A stretch of DNA of 48,180 bases, from assembly GCF_007827555.1 (NCBI RefSeq), contig NZ_VISS01000036.1, forward strand, positions 1 to 48,180. Reading direction: 5' to 3'. Below are positions 26,829 through 34,626 of this stretch, in pieces. Numbering within the stretch: the stretch's first letter is position 1; every line of letters starts with the position of its first letter. This DNA comes from Aeribacillus composti (lineage in GTDB: Bacteria; Bacillota; Bacilli; Bacillales; Aeribacillaceae). The notes under the pieces were generated by a model that was given only the letters and a program-made list of their open reading frames with translations, was not told where the DNA came from and did not search any database. Both the position numbers and the translations under genes were made by a program.

Positions 26829-28142
26829 TTACTTTAACAATTCGTTGATGGATTTTTCCGTTGATTTTAAACCTTCTTCTACTGACACTTTTCCTGTAAG
26901 AATTTCGTCGCGTACATCTATTAATAATTGCTCTGCTTGTAAACCGGCGTCTCCAGGGAATGATGCCCAAGGAACAATCTTGTCCATTTGTTCTATGGCA
27001 GGCTTCATCATTTCATTTTCTTCTAAAAATGATTTAAGTCCATTTTCTGCTTCTGCAACATCTTTACGTGGAGGCACATAACCTGTTCCTTCTGTCCATT
27101 TAGCCATTGATTCAACGCTATAAAGAAATTTCATGAATTCCCATGCTGCTTTTTGCTGATCTTCATCTTTTGCTGTAATAGCCAGCATTGCGCCACCTGC
27201 CGGCAGTCTTACTTCTTTTCCTTCCCATGCTGGCGATTTGATTGCCGCTACGTCAAATTTGGCATTCGCTTGGATATGCGAACGTTGGGCAATCGTTGTA
27301 TAGACCATGGCGACATTGCCATCGATAAAGCTTTGTACACCTTGATCCCAAGGCAAATGCAAGGCTGTTTTATCTTTTAACACCATATCAGCCCATAGTT
27401 GATACGCTTCAATTCCTTCTTTTGAAGCAAATGTTGCTTTTCCGTCCGTAATCATTTTGGCTCCGTTGCTTTCTAATAAAGCTTGTGTAGCCCAGTTATC
27501 TGCCGGCTCCTGCAAATAAAACCCATATTTTCCTGTTTTCTCTTTTATTATTTTGGAAAATTCTCTTACCTCTTCCCACGTTTTTGGCCCATTTTCATCT
27601 AAACCAGCTTTTCGTAAAAGGTCTCGATTAATATAGAGGACTGGATTGCTTAACGAATATGGAATCCCGACTTGTTCACCATCCGAATTTTTCGCTAAAT
27701 CCAAAACATTTTTTAAGAAATGATCTTTTAAAAATGTTTTATCTTCTGGAAAATATTTATCTATTATTTCTTGCGGCGGCACATAATGAAAATTATTTGA
27801 GAAGTAGTCTAAAAATGCCCATCCTACTTGTACAACTGCTGGTGAATTGCCCGCAGCTACTTCAGCCTGTAAATTTTGCATCAACCCTTTATACATGTCC
27901 GGGTTGTATTTGGCTACGACTTCTACAGTATCACTTTGTGCATTAAATTCCTTCACTAACTCTTCTACTGTTTTTCCGCCTTGAGTTTCAGCATTTACGT
28001 GCCAGTATTCGATAACAGTTTTTTTGTTGCCGTCCTCTGATTTAGAAGGAGAGTCATTGGCTGCCTGCTTGCTCGTGTTGTTACAAGCTGCTAACATAAA
28101 TACTAATGTAAATGCGCAAATCAATTTTACAAATGATTTCAT
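26829..28142 (-). CDS. ugpB: Glycerol-3-phosphate-type substrate-binding lipoprotein UgpB
   Basis: An extracytoplasmic solute-binding protein family 1 lipoprotein of 437 aa. The signal peptide ends in lipobox LAAC with Cys20, followed by a Ser/Asn/Lys linker, and the mature domain starts KKTVIEYWHVNAETQGGKTV, the UgpB-type opening. It captures the substrate for UgpAE. ATG 28142 follows GAGGAGGAA. It is preceded by a 320-nt leader and the terminator at 28463-28528, and separated from ugpA by a hairpin. Confidence 0.88.
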   Translation of the reverse strand: MKSFVKLICAFTLVFMLAACNNTSKQAANDSPSKSEDGNKKTVIEYWHVNAETQGGKTVEELVKEFNAQSDTVEVVAKYNPDMYKGLMQNLQAEVAAGNSPAVVQVGWAFLDYFSNNFHYVPPQEIIDKYFPEDKTFLKDHFLKNVLDLAKNSDGEQVGIPYSLSNPVLYINRDLLRKAGLDENGPKTWEEVREFSKIIKEKTGKYGFYLQEPADNWATQALLESNGAKMITDGKATFASKEGIEAYQLWADMVLKDKTALHLPWDQGVQSFIDGNVAMVYTTIAQRSHIQANAKFDVAAIKSPAWEGKEVRLPAGGAMLAITAKDEDQQKAAWEFMKFLYSVESMAKWTEGTGYVPPRKDVAEAENGLKSFLEENEMMKPAIEQMDKIVPWASFPGDAGLQAEQLLIDVRDEILTGKVSVEEGLKSTEKSINELLK

Positions 28143-28462
28143 TATATTCCTCCTCACCAAATTGTTTGAGCGTAATTAATGAAAGGGATCTTCAAACTGT
28201 CGTGACATTTCGCCTATTTAGAAAATTCTTTACATGAATCAGTTAACAAATCGTGTTGCCTTTGACTGGCTATCACCGTCCGTGTTCGAGCAAGCGGCTT
28301 CTACAAGCTGTCTTCAATTACAGATAAAGCTATTTTTCATCGTTATGCCAATGACAGGTTGGCAGATCGTTTGCCATTAATATTTTGGTGTAAATGCTTT
28401 TCATCTCCCGACCTGACAAATCTATTAAATGATGTCGAATCACCTCCAATTGCTTGCATAAC
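28143..28462 (-). other. Long ugpB leader downstream of the regulated terminator
   Basis: About 320 nt of untranslated sequence separate the leader terminator from ugpB. It contains a GGAGGTGAT sequence near 28443 and a 37-codon open frame from GTG 28443 to 28330, but the start overlaps the would-be ribosome binding site, so I do not call it a gene. Nothing else is recognisable. Confidence 0.45.
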
Positions 28463-28528
28463 AAAAAAAGAGACTCCAAATATAATGTATATATCTATTT
28501 CATATACATTAAATTTGAGGTCTCTCTA
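28463..28528 (-). terminator. Leader terminator of the ugp operon, probable GlpP target
   Basis: On the minus strand, AGAGAGACCTCAAATTTAAT... and ...ATTATATTTGGAGTCTCT form a long stem of about 25 bp followed by TTTTTTT. It lies between glpP and ugpB. GlpP is known to antiterminate at inverted repeats in glp leaders in Bacillus when glycerol-3-phosphate is present, so this hairpin is the likely switch. The interaction itself is inferred. Confidence 0.75.
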
Positions 28529-28610
28529 TTTGCACCAGTAATTATTCACTTGTTACTTTTAATATAGATGATAATTGTTAATCTAGTATAAATCATATGT
28601 AAATTCTCTT

Positions 28611-29213
28611 TTAAAATTTATTTATATCCATTTCCCACAATTTTGAGTTGGACGTCGTTACAGCGAGTGCGCCATTATTTATCGCTTCCTTCGCATGTTC
28701 AGGCAAAGTCAACAGCCCTCCTGTTATAACGGGAACTTGCGAAACCTTTGTGAATTTCTTTAAAAAATCCGGCGCACGGCACGGCATAATTTCTATTATA
28801 TCTGAGCGGATTTGATCCGCATCCTTCACTAAATTATGATAAACTTCCGTGTCAATTAAAAAGATTCGCTGAATAACAAATAAACCGCTTGATTTTGCCT
28901 TTTTTATTATGCCGTTCCTCGTTGTAACGATCGCCGTTGGCTGGACATTCTTTTTTACAAAGTCAATTCCATCGCCATCCATTTCCAGACCGCCTATTTT
29001 TTCAACATGCAATATGACGGGGAGCCCTTCAGACTGGATGAAATCAACATATCTTTTTACCGTTAAAATGGTTCCTGTCATTAGTAAGACAGCACTTAAA
29101 TGTTCTTTATTCTTGATCGCTTTCTCAATATATTTCGGTTCTTTAATAGCTGCTACCATTTTATGTTTTTTTAATCTTTCCAACAAAATTGTTCCTGCAT
29201 TGCTTTTTGCCAC
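28611..29213 (-). CDS. glpP: Glycerol-3-phosphate-responsive antiterminator GlpP
   Basis: A cytoplasmic RNA-binding regulator of 200 aa that, with glycerol-3-phosphate, prevents termination in glp leader RNAs. The family's core is visible: ILHVEKIGGLEMDGDGIDFV, then TAIVTTRNGIIKKAKSSGL and VIQRIFLIDTEV. GTG 29213 follows AAAGGAAA. It lies directly upstream of a strong leader terminator and the ugp operon on the same strand, whereas in Bacillus subtilis glpP sits with glpFK and glpD. This suggests that this copy is dedicated to the ugp genes. Confidence 0.9.
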   Translation of the reverse strand: MAKSNAGTILLERLKKHKMVAAIKEPKYIEKAIKNKEHLSAVLLMTGTILTVKRYVDFIQSEGLPVILHVEKIGGLEMDGDGIDFVKKNVQPTAIVTTRNGIIKKAKSSGLFVIQRIFLIDTEVYHNLVKDADQIRSDIIEIMPCRAPDFLKKFTKVSQVPVITGGLLTLPEHAKEAINNGALAVTTSNSKLWEMDINKF

Positions 29214-29716
29214 AGCTAAATTTCCTTTCTTTTAAAATTCCGAATCTGCTCTCAAGATTTAACAAAGTATTTTGTTATAAAAGCAATTCGATTGGCAAAC
29301 GTTTGTTATATTTTGGATTGCGCGAAACATCTTGTTGGGCAGAATATGCTTGCTCTTTGGATGGGGGCAGAGGATCAAAAGCTTTTAAAAGAAATATAAA
29401 AAACAAATATTAAGCAAATATTGTGCGAAAGCTAATTCATTGTAAATTTTGCTTTACAAAAGATTTACATCTAGCATGATTTTGCATGAAAGATTATTTT
29501 TAATAGCCGAATTATTTTTGCCGTTTTCTAAAGTCGCTGGAGAGACTGGTTCCAAATAAGAAAGATGTGTATAAAAAAGAGGATGTATGCTCTTATCATG
29601 AACATACTATCCTCTGAAAAATTAATATAGGCAACTAGATGATTAGTTGGAAAAGCACTTTCAACTTGTAGGGCTGAGATATCCCTTGAAACAGGAAAGT
29701 TTGCCGTGCACAGCGA
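29214..29716. other. Intergenic region between glpP and the SsuC-like gene
   Basis: About 500 bp with no supported gene. A small palindrome CAAACGTTTG lies near 29298-29307 upstream of glpP and weakly resembles a CcpA site. The last 150 bp hold the minus-strand terminator of the SsuBAC-like operon. A short TPP-riboswitch-like string at 29673-29690 is considered chance. Confidence 0.5.
29571..29616 (-). terminator. Terminator of the SsuBAC-like operon
   Basis: On the minus strand, AGAGGATAGTATG pairs with CATACATCCTCT (one A bulge) and continues into TTTTTT. It lies about 100 nt after the SsuC-like stop. Confidence 0.88.
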
Positions 29717-30475
29717 TTATGCTCTTCCCCAAATACGATTAATCCAGTTTTCAATAAGTCCGACCGCTTTATCGAGAAGCAGCCCGGATACGCCGATAAA
29801 TAGTATAGCAGCCATGACTAAATCAAGCCTCATGGAATTTCTGGCGTCGACAACTAAATAACCAAGTCCTGACTGCGTTCCAACCATCTCTCCTGCTACA
29901 AGAAAAATCCAAGCTGTACCTACAGCTATATGAAGCCCGTTCGCAATATAAGGGAATGTGGCAGGAAAAATGATTTTGCGCAATAGCTCGAATTTTTTAA
30001 TCTCGAAATTTTGCGCCACTTTCAAATAAGTTTTATCAACGTTCTTTACAGCAGATACTGTCGATAGCAAAACAGGAAAGAAGGCAGCAATAAAAATAAT
30101 TACTATTGCCGGCATATTGCCAATCCCAAACCAAAGTACAATAAACGGCGACCATGCGATTGGCGAAACAGGCCGCAATACTTGGATAATTGGGTCAATC
30201 ACTCCCCATAATAGTGGAATTCTGCCAAAAATAAGTCCTAAAATGATCGCTAATACAACGGCAGAAAGATATCCAGCCAAAAATCGCATGATACTCACTT
30301 GAAAATGTTCGAACAGTGTACCATCTTTAATAAGCGAAAGTATTCCATCCCATACTTGAATGGGTGAAGGGAAAAGTGCTGAATCATATTTTCCAATGAA
30401 AATAATTAACTGCCACAAGGTAATCAAGATAGCAAAACCAATGATGACATTTATGAAATTCTTATATTTAATCAT
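29717..30475 (-). CDS. SsuC/TauC/NrtB-type ABC transporter permease
   Basis: A permease of 252 aa with about six hydrophobic segments and the family's EAA-like loop (VDKTYLKVAQNFEIKKFELLRKIIFPATFPYI). These permeases import sulfonates, taurine, nitrate, bicarbonate or thiamine precursors together with an SsuA-type binding protein and an SsuB-type ATPase. All three are present here in the order ATPase, binding protein, permease. ATG 30475 follows AAGTGATAGG; the upstream TTG 30499 has no ribosome binding site. Substrate unknown. The locus ends at a terminator. Confidence 0.85.
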   Translation of the reverse strand: MIKYKNFINVIIGFAILITLWQLIIFIGKYDSALFPSPIQVWDGILSLIKDGTLFEHFQVSIMRFLAGYLSAVVLAIILGLIFGRIPLLWGVIDPIIQVLRPVSPIAWSPFIVLWFGIGNMPAIVIIFIAAFFPVLLSTVSAVKNVDKTYLKVAQNFEIKKFELLRKIIFPATFPYIANGLHIAVGTAWIFLVAGEMVGTQSGLGYLVVDARNSMRLDLVMAAILFIGVSGLLLDKAVGLIENWINRIWGRA

Positions 30476-30540
30476 CCTATCACTTCTCTTTTTTCTCAAA
30501 TTAATTGGTGAATTTATGCATCATCAACCATGCGGAACTG

Positions 30541-30663
30541 TCATTCCAGTATCCTTCCATCATTAGGGCTTCTGTTGTTCAACATGCCTAGTACCTGCTT
30601 AACCATAAATTCGCGTCCATCTTTCGGTTTGCTCAAAATGAGTGAGAGGAATAGGAATCCCCC
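30541..30663 (-). other. In-frame open stretch after the SsuA-like stop
   Basis: Directly after the stop of the SsuA-like gene, the same frame stays open for 40 codons and contains a sequence of coding character (SKPKDGREFMVKQVLGMLNN, then a short tail). There is no ribosome binding site. It may be a decayed neighbour gene or a chance frame. Confidence 0.35.
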
Positions 30664-31644
30664 TTATGGAAGCTTTGCATTGTCTATTAGCGAATGATCT
30701 ACAAATTCTTCATAAGATGGCGGATTTTTTTGTAAGCCCATCTCAATCAAGTTTTTCGTTAATTCTTTATAGTCTTTTTCATGAATGATTAAATCGTCAT
30801 AAGCAATCCATTTAAAAGATAAATCCATTACTTCTTTGTCCGCTTTCATATATTTGGAGGACATTTCAATTGTTTGCTCATCCTTGTGCTCTGCTACCTC
30901 ACCAGCTTTTAAGTAATAATTAACAAAATCCTGAGCAATCTCTTTTTCCTTTTCGATAAATTCACCGCGCAGTACTAGTGCACAGTCAATGGAATTTTGC
31001 CAAATTTCATTATCTTGAAATAGTACCTTGCCCTTTCCGATCGATACGGAAGCTGCACCAAAAGGTTCTGCAACGACGTATCCAGCAATTCTGCCCTCAG
31101 ATAAAGCTGCCGGCATTTCTGCTGGAGGCATCTCGACAGCCTTTACATCATCGTACTTTAATCCGTTTTGTTTTAACATTTGATAAAGCAAAATATTGTG
31201 AGTGGAGAATTTGTGTGGAATAGCAAAATTTTTCCCCTTTAAGTCTTTAACACTATTAATATCATTTGCTACGACAAGTACGTTCCCATCTCGATGTCCT
31301 AATGCGACAGCTTTTAAATCAATGCCTTGCTCTTTTGCCTTCATAGCCAAAGTAACAAGCATGGAAGCTCCGTCAATATTGCCTGTGTTTAAGGCGTCTA
31401 CAAGCTCAGGCCACGAACCAAATTTCACGAGTTCCAGATTGAATTTTTCATATTTTTCTAATTCCTTCTCGATAAACAGAGGTACTGCATGAGTAATCGG
31501 CAAATACCCGATCTTGATTGTTCTTTTTCCATCTTTGCCGCTTTCGGAAGTATTATCGCTTCCGTTTGCCCCACAAGCAGCCATTGTCAATAACAATACT
31601 GATATAACTAATAGAAACAGTCCAGATTGAATAATCCTTTTCAT
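30664..31644 (-). CDS. SsuA/NrtA/THI5-type substrate-binding lipoprotein
   Basis: A 326-aa lipoprotein with lipobox TMAAC (Cys24) and a Gly/Ser/Asn linker. The type 2 binding fold begins KIGYLPITHAVPLFIEKELE and includes NIDGASMLVTLAMKAKEQGI, the pattern of nitrate/sulfonate/taurine/thiamine-precursor binding proteins. It delivers an unknown small molecule to the SsuC-like permease. ATG 31644 follows AAAGGGGAAATTAG. The operon has no visible TPP riboswitch or sulfur regulatory signal, so the ligand is left open. Confidence 0.85.
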   Translation of the reverse strand: MKRIIQSGLFLLVISVLLLTMAACGANGSDNTSESGKDGKRTIKIGYLPITHAVPLFIEKELEKYEKFNLELVKFGSWPELVDALNTGNIDGASMLVTLAMKAKEQGIDLKAVALGHRDGNVLVVANDINSVKDLKGKNFAIPHKFSTHNILLYQMLKQNGLKYDDVKAVEMPPAEMPAALSEGRIAGYVVAEPFGAASVSIGKGKVLFQDNEIWQNSIDCALVLRGEFIEKEKEIAQDFVNYYLKAGEVAEHKDEQTIEMSSKYMKADKEVMDLSFKWIAYDDLIIHEKDYKELTKNLIEMGLQKNPPSYEEFVDHSLIDNAKLP

Positions 31645-31704
31645 CTAATTTCCCCTTTTCCTATTTTTATTTTTTTATATACAATGTGAGCTTGCTTTGA
31701 AAAA

Positions 31705-32496
31705 TTAGATATAATACTCCGTTGTTACATTAGGATGGTTAAAGTGGAATTCTTCAAAAATGATTTTTCGATAATACTGAAAATCAGAATGGCTTCGGTC
31801 TCGAGGCTTCGAGAGAGCGATCTTGATCTCCCTGTGAATATGACCGGGATTTGGATGCATAATGAGAATCCGGTCTGATAAATAGATTGCTTCATCAATA
31901 TCGTGGGTAACTAAAATAATAGTTGTTTTTTCCTTTTGCTGGATGCGAAGCAGTTCATCCTGCAAATAATAACGATTAAACGTGTCCAATGCTGCAAACG
32001 GTTCATCCATTAAAATTAATTCTGGCTTCAGTGCAAGTGCTCTGGCAATTCCAGCTCTTTGCTGCATTCCTCCAGAAAGTTCATGAGGAAACAAATCTTC
32101 TTTTCCTTTTAGACCAACCAATGCCAAGTAATGTAACGCTCTTTCCTTTCGTTCTGCAGGATGAAGCTTGAGACCTTCCAGCCCCAATTCTACATTTTTA
32201 AGCACTGTTCGCCATGGGAGCAGTCCATAGTCTTGAAACAGCATTATGCATTTGCGATTCGGCTGATTCACCACATTCCCATCAAGCAAAACTTGACCGC
32301 TATCCGCCTTTTCAAAGCCGCCGATAATATTTAAAAAAGTGCTTTTCCCGCAGCCGCTTTCTCCTAATATGGAGATGATTTCACCTTGCTTTATTTCTAG
32401 TGAAATATTGTCTAGAACGTGTATTTTTTTATTTTTATTTGTGAAGCTCTTGCTCAAATTTTCAACTTTAATAATTGTAGACTGCTGAGAATCCAT
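31705..32496 (-). CDS. SsuB/NrtD-type ABC transporter ATP-binding protein
   Basis: A 263-aa ATPase with Walker A GESGCGKST (about residues 41-49), signature LSGGMQQRAGIARA (about 138-151), and Walker B ILMDEPFAALD (about 158-168), the pattern of sulfonate/nitrate/taurine importers. It is the first gene of the operon; ATG 32496 follows GAGGCGGTG. A shifted ATG 3 nt upstream is in another frame. It is transcribed toward the binding protein and permease. Confidence 0.87.
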   Translation of the reverse strand: MDSQQSTIIKVENLSKSFTNKNKKIHVLDNISLEIKQGEIISILGESGCGKSTFLNIIGGFEKADSGQVLLDGNVVNQPNRKCIMLFQDYGLLPWRTVLKNVELGLEGLKLHPAERKERALHYLALVGLKGKEDLFPHELSGGMQQRAGIARALALKPELILMDEPFAALDTFNRYYLQDELLRIQQKEKTTIILVTHDIDEAIYLSDRILIMHPNPGHIHREIKIALSKPRDRSHSDFQYYRKIIFEEFHFNHPNVTTEYYI

Positions 32497-33133
32497 TCAT
32501 TACACCGCCTCTTAGTCGTCGGATTTTCATTAATATTTGGTTAATTCATTAACAAAATAATTCTTATAAGAATAGTAAGTTTTAATATTTGTAGATCATT
32601 TTATTATACTTTGTTAGTTTTTTCAACTATATATAGAAAATATTTTTTGGTATCAATGATTTTAATTTTTGAGAATGAATCGTGTTATTTTGATTGTGAG
32701 CGGTTTGCACCGATGTATCTGGACGTTTTGTAGAAGAAGTGATGGGAGTTCAATGAGGATAAGCTTAGTCATTGCGTTTTTATAGATTTTTATTATGATG
32801 GACGTTTGCGGATGGCATTTTTGAAGCCGGAGGCAGGAAAACATTTAAAGCTGTAAGCGGGATTTTTAAAGTGATGCTTTAAGAATAGGTAGGTGATTCA
32901 AGCATACTGGATTTTACGGAAGGTGTTGAAAAAGGAGAACAACGGAATGATGATAACCTGGAATAGGGGATTTATAATATGGACTTCGTATTCGTTAGAC
33001 AAAGGGAAATGAATTAATGTAAAAATTGGTATCTAAGAGGCTAGACGCGTGGAAAAACTCCTCCTGAAAGGCAATTGCCGGAGCTTCCAGCACGCCTATC
33101 CTTAAACTAGTCTTAGAGGACCTGACAGCATTT
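32497..33133. other. Gene-free region with possible decayed gene
   Basis: About 640 bp lie between the SsuB-like gene and the HxlR gene. On the plus strand, 32701-33018 contains two open stretches broken by stops, for example FNEDKLSHCVFIDFYYDGRL near 32750 and GIYNMDFVFVRQREMN ending at a stop near 33018, which look like the remains of a coding region. No family is recognised. The first 130 bp are AT-rich and probably contain the SsuB promoter. Confidence 0.4.
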
Positions 33134-33580
33134 TTATTTAATATTTTGAAGCTCACTTTCAATAGAAATAACTTCAACATTTTGGACAAGTTCGCCTGTT
33201 TTTTTGGAATAATAGGCAATGTCCACCTCATCACCTGTAGCCGGGTCAATCAGTTTTTTATAACATTTTTTTAAATGTTTGCTTCCCCAAATAATAAGTG
33301 CATTGAAAACATGCTCTAAATCTTTTCCGCTTTGTGTTAATACATAGCGGTATCGAGGTGGATGCTGTGAATAAAGCTCTGATTGAACGAGGCCTTCTTC
33401 TTCTAAATATCTGAGACGTTCCGAAAGCAAATTAGAAGAAATTCCCGGTAAAGCTTTTTTAATTTCATTAAAAAGTGCATTTCCGTTTAAAATTTCATGA
33501 ATAATTAACAGTGTCCAACGATCTCCAATGATATTAAGTGATTGCGCGATGTTGCAAGGGATATCATATCTTATTTTCAT
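33134..33580 (-). CDS. HxlR-family winged-helix transcriptional regulator
   Basis: A cytoplasmic regulator of 148 aa. The HxlR (MarR-related) winged helix begins CNIAQSLNIIGDRWTLLIIH, with LLSERLRYLEEEGLVQ as the recognition region and YRYVLTQSGKDL as the wing. Such proteins often respond to aldehydes, quinones or oxidants through the near-N-terminal Cys (Cys8 here). ATG 33580 follows GGAGGAGAT. It is divergent from the DUF4242 gene, sharing a 126-bp intergenic region, so it is the likely regulator of that gene and of the flavoprotein gene behind it, which carries a copy of the same promoter element. Confidence 0.88.
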   Translation of the reverse strand: MKIRYDIPCNIAQSLNIIGDRWTLLIIHEILNGNALFNEIKKALPGISSNLLSERLRYLEEEGLVQSELYSQHPPRYRYVLTQSGKDLEHVFNALIIWGSKHLKKCYKKLIDPATGDEVDIAYYSKKTGELVQNVEVISIESELQNIK

Positions 33581-33640
33581 AAACTAATCTCCTCCATTTG
33601 TTACAATCCATTTTAACATAAAATAATTTAAAAGTGATTA

Positions 33641-33677
33641 AGTTGATTTTTTGAACTAAGTATATTAAAATGACTTT
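33641..33677. promoter_or_regulatory. Shared promoter/operator element, copy 1
   Basis: TTGATTTTTTGAAC followed by TATA.TAAAATGACTTTA occurs here in the HxlR-DUF4242 intergenic region and again at 34505-34541 upstream of the flavoprotein. The arrangement suggests a common binding site for the HxlR regulator. It is inferred from duplication only. Confidence 0.6.
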
Positions 33678-33706
33678 ATGATAATAAAAAAGTGGGGGAT
33701 AAAAAT

Positions 33707-34240
33707 ATGGCGCTATACTTAATTGAATCATCCTTAAATGGTATTGTATCAGCAAAAGAGGAATTAGATCAAAAAGTTTCAGAGCTTCAAGGAAAATTAA
33801 ACGAAAATCAGGCATCATTAATTGAACTTCAAGTATCAAAGGATTTCTCACGCGCATTCTTTATTGTTGAAGCAGAAAATCAAAAAGCTGCCACTGAAAC
33901 GTTAAAAGATATTCATATACCTATTCATCTAGTAAAACAAGTACGTCTTGTTGGAAAAGAACTCGAAGATGTAAAGAAAAATAATGAAGTTGTCAATTAT
34001 TTGGTTGAATGGAATTTACCAGAAGATTTGACAATGGAACAATATTTGGAGAGAAAGAAGAAAAACTCTGTACATTATCAAGAAGTTCCTGAAGTAACAT
34101 TTTCGAGAACTTATGTTTGTGAAGATATGACAAAATGCCTTTGCTTCTACGATGCACCAGATGAAGAGGCTGTTAAGCGTGCTCGCAACGCAGTAAAAAC
34201 ACCAATTGACTCCATTACGGAAATATTGGCAGATAAATAA
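33707..34240 (+). CDS. DUF4242-type (SCO4226-like) two-domain protein
   Basis: A 177-aa cytoplasmic protein of two ferredoxin-like halves. The C-terminal half (about residues 90-177; NYLVEWNLPEDLTMEQYLE, FSRTYVCEDMTKCLCFYDAP and DEEAVKRARNAV) has the DUF4242 pattern, a small metal-binding domain known from Streptomyces SCO4226. The N-terminal half (residues 1-85) looks like a diverged copy. Cys residues at CEDMTKCLC may bind metal. ATG 33707 follows GTGGGGG; GTG 33692 lies inside that site. It is divergent from the HxlR gene and presumably controlled by it. The biological role is unknown. Confidence 0.75.
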   Translation: MALYLIESSLNGIVSAKEELDQKVSELQGKLNENQASLIELQVSKDFSRAFFIVEAENQKAATETLKDIHIPIHLVKQVRLVGKELEDVKKNNEVVNYLVEWNLPEDLTMEQYLERKKKNSVHYQEVPEVTFSRTYVCEDMTKCLCFYDAPDEEAVKRARNAVKTPIDSITEILADK

Positions 34241-34270
34241 TAAATTTTAATAACCTTTTTTTAAGAGGCA

Positions 34271-34360
34271 GGGCTGTCCGATAAATCTCTAAAATGAAGC
34301 AAGTGGAGAAAAACAATGCGTTTCTCTCCACTTGCTTTTATATTTTTTCGATTTTTATCT
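34271..34360. repeat. 90-bp dispersed repeat, copy B
   Basis: Matches the reverse complement of 1-90 at 88 of 90 positions (two substitutions near the left end). It begins GGGCTGTCCG and contains a hairpin, AAGCAAGTGGAGA with TCTCCACTTGCTT, followed by TTTTATATTTTTT, so as read on the plus strand it could terminate the DUF4242 transcript. It was probably left by a mobile element. Confidence 0.85.
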
Positions 34361-34390
34361 GAAAGTAGCTGGCGGATGCCGGCTACTTTC
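34361..34390. repeat. Near-perfect palindrome
   Basis: GAAAGTAGC and GCTACTTTC are perfect 9-bp arms, with GGC/GCC inside around GGAT. It directly abuts repeat copy B, so it may be part of the same element. Confidence 0.6.
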
Positions 34391-34400
34391 AGGAAGTTGT

Positions 34401-34432
34401 AATAAACCAAGCATTGGTTTATTGTCTTTTTT
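34401..34432 (+). terminator. Rho-independent terminator
   Basis: AATAAACCAA and TTGGTTTATT pair perfectly around GCA, followed by GTCTTTTTTTT. It is the third hairpin in a row after the DUF4242 gene. Confidence 0.8.
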
Positions 34433-34504
34433 TTGCAAAGCTCTTTTGAAATACATATACAGGTTCATCTTTATCAAAAAAATAGAAGGGGCGGCAAAAT
34501 AAAG

Positions 34505-34541
34505 ATTGATTTTTTGAACCTAATATAATAAAATGACTTTA
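34505..34541. promoter_or_regulatory. Shared promoter/operator element, copy 2
   Basis: Repeats the element of 33641-33677 (TTGATTTTTTGAAC, then TATAATAAAATGACTTTA) about 85 bp upstream of the flavoprotein gene. It implies joint control with the DUF4242 gene. Confidence 0.6.
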
Positions 34542-34626
34542 AACCAACTAAACACGTAGGAATTATTTATTTAATAATAATTGGAATGCCTGATTTCGGA
34601 CATTATGAACGCGGGTGATGAATGAA

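Noticed and set aside
28330-28443. 37-codon open frame in the ugpB leader with nearby GGAGGTGAT
   Set aside because: The putative GTG start lies inside the ribosome binding site itself, and no properly spaced start follows. No known family was recognised.
29673-29690. TPP-riboswitch-like string GGCTGAGATATCCCTTGAA on the plus strand
   Set aside because: Only the CTGAGA and CCCTTGAA pieces are present. The remaining thi-box parts and stems are missing, and no downstream plus-strand gene is near.
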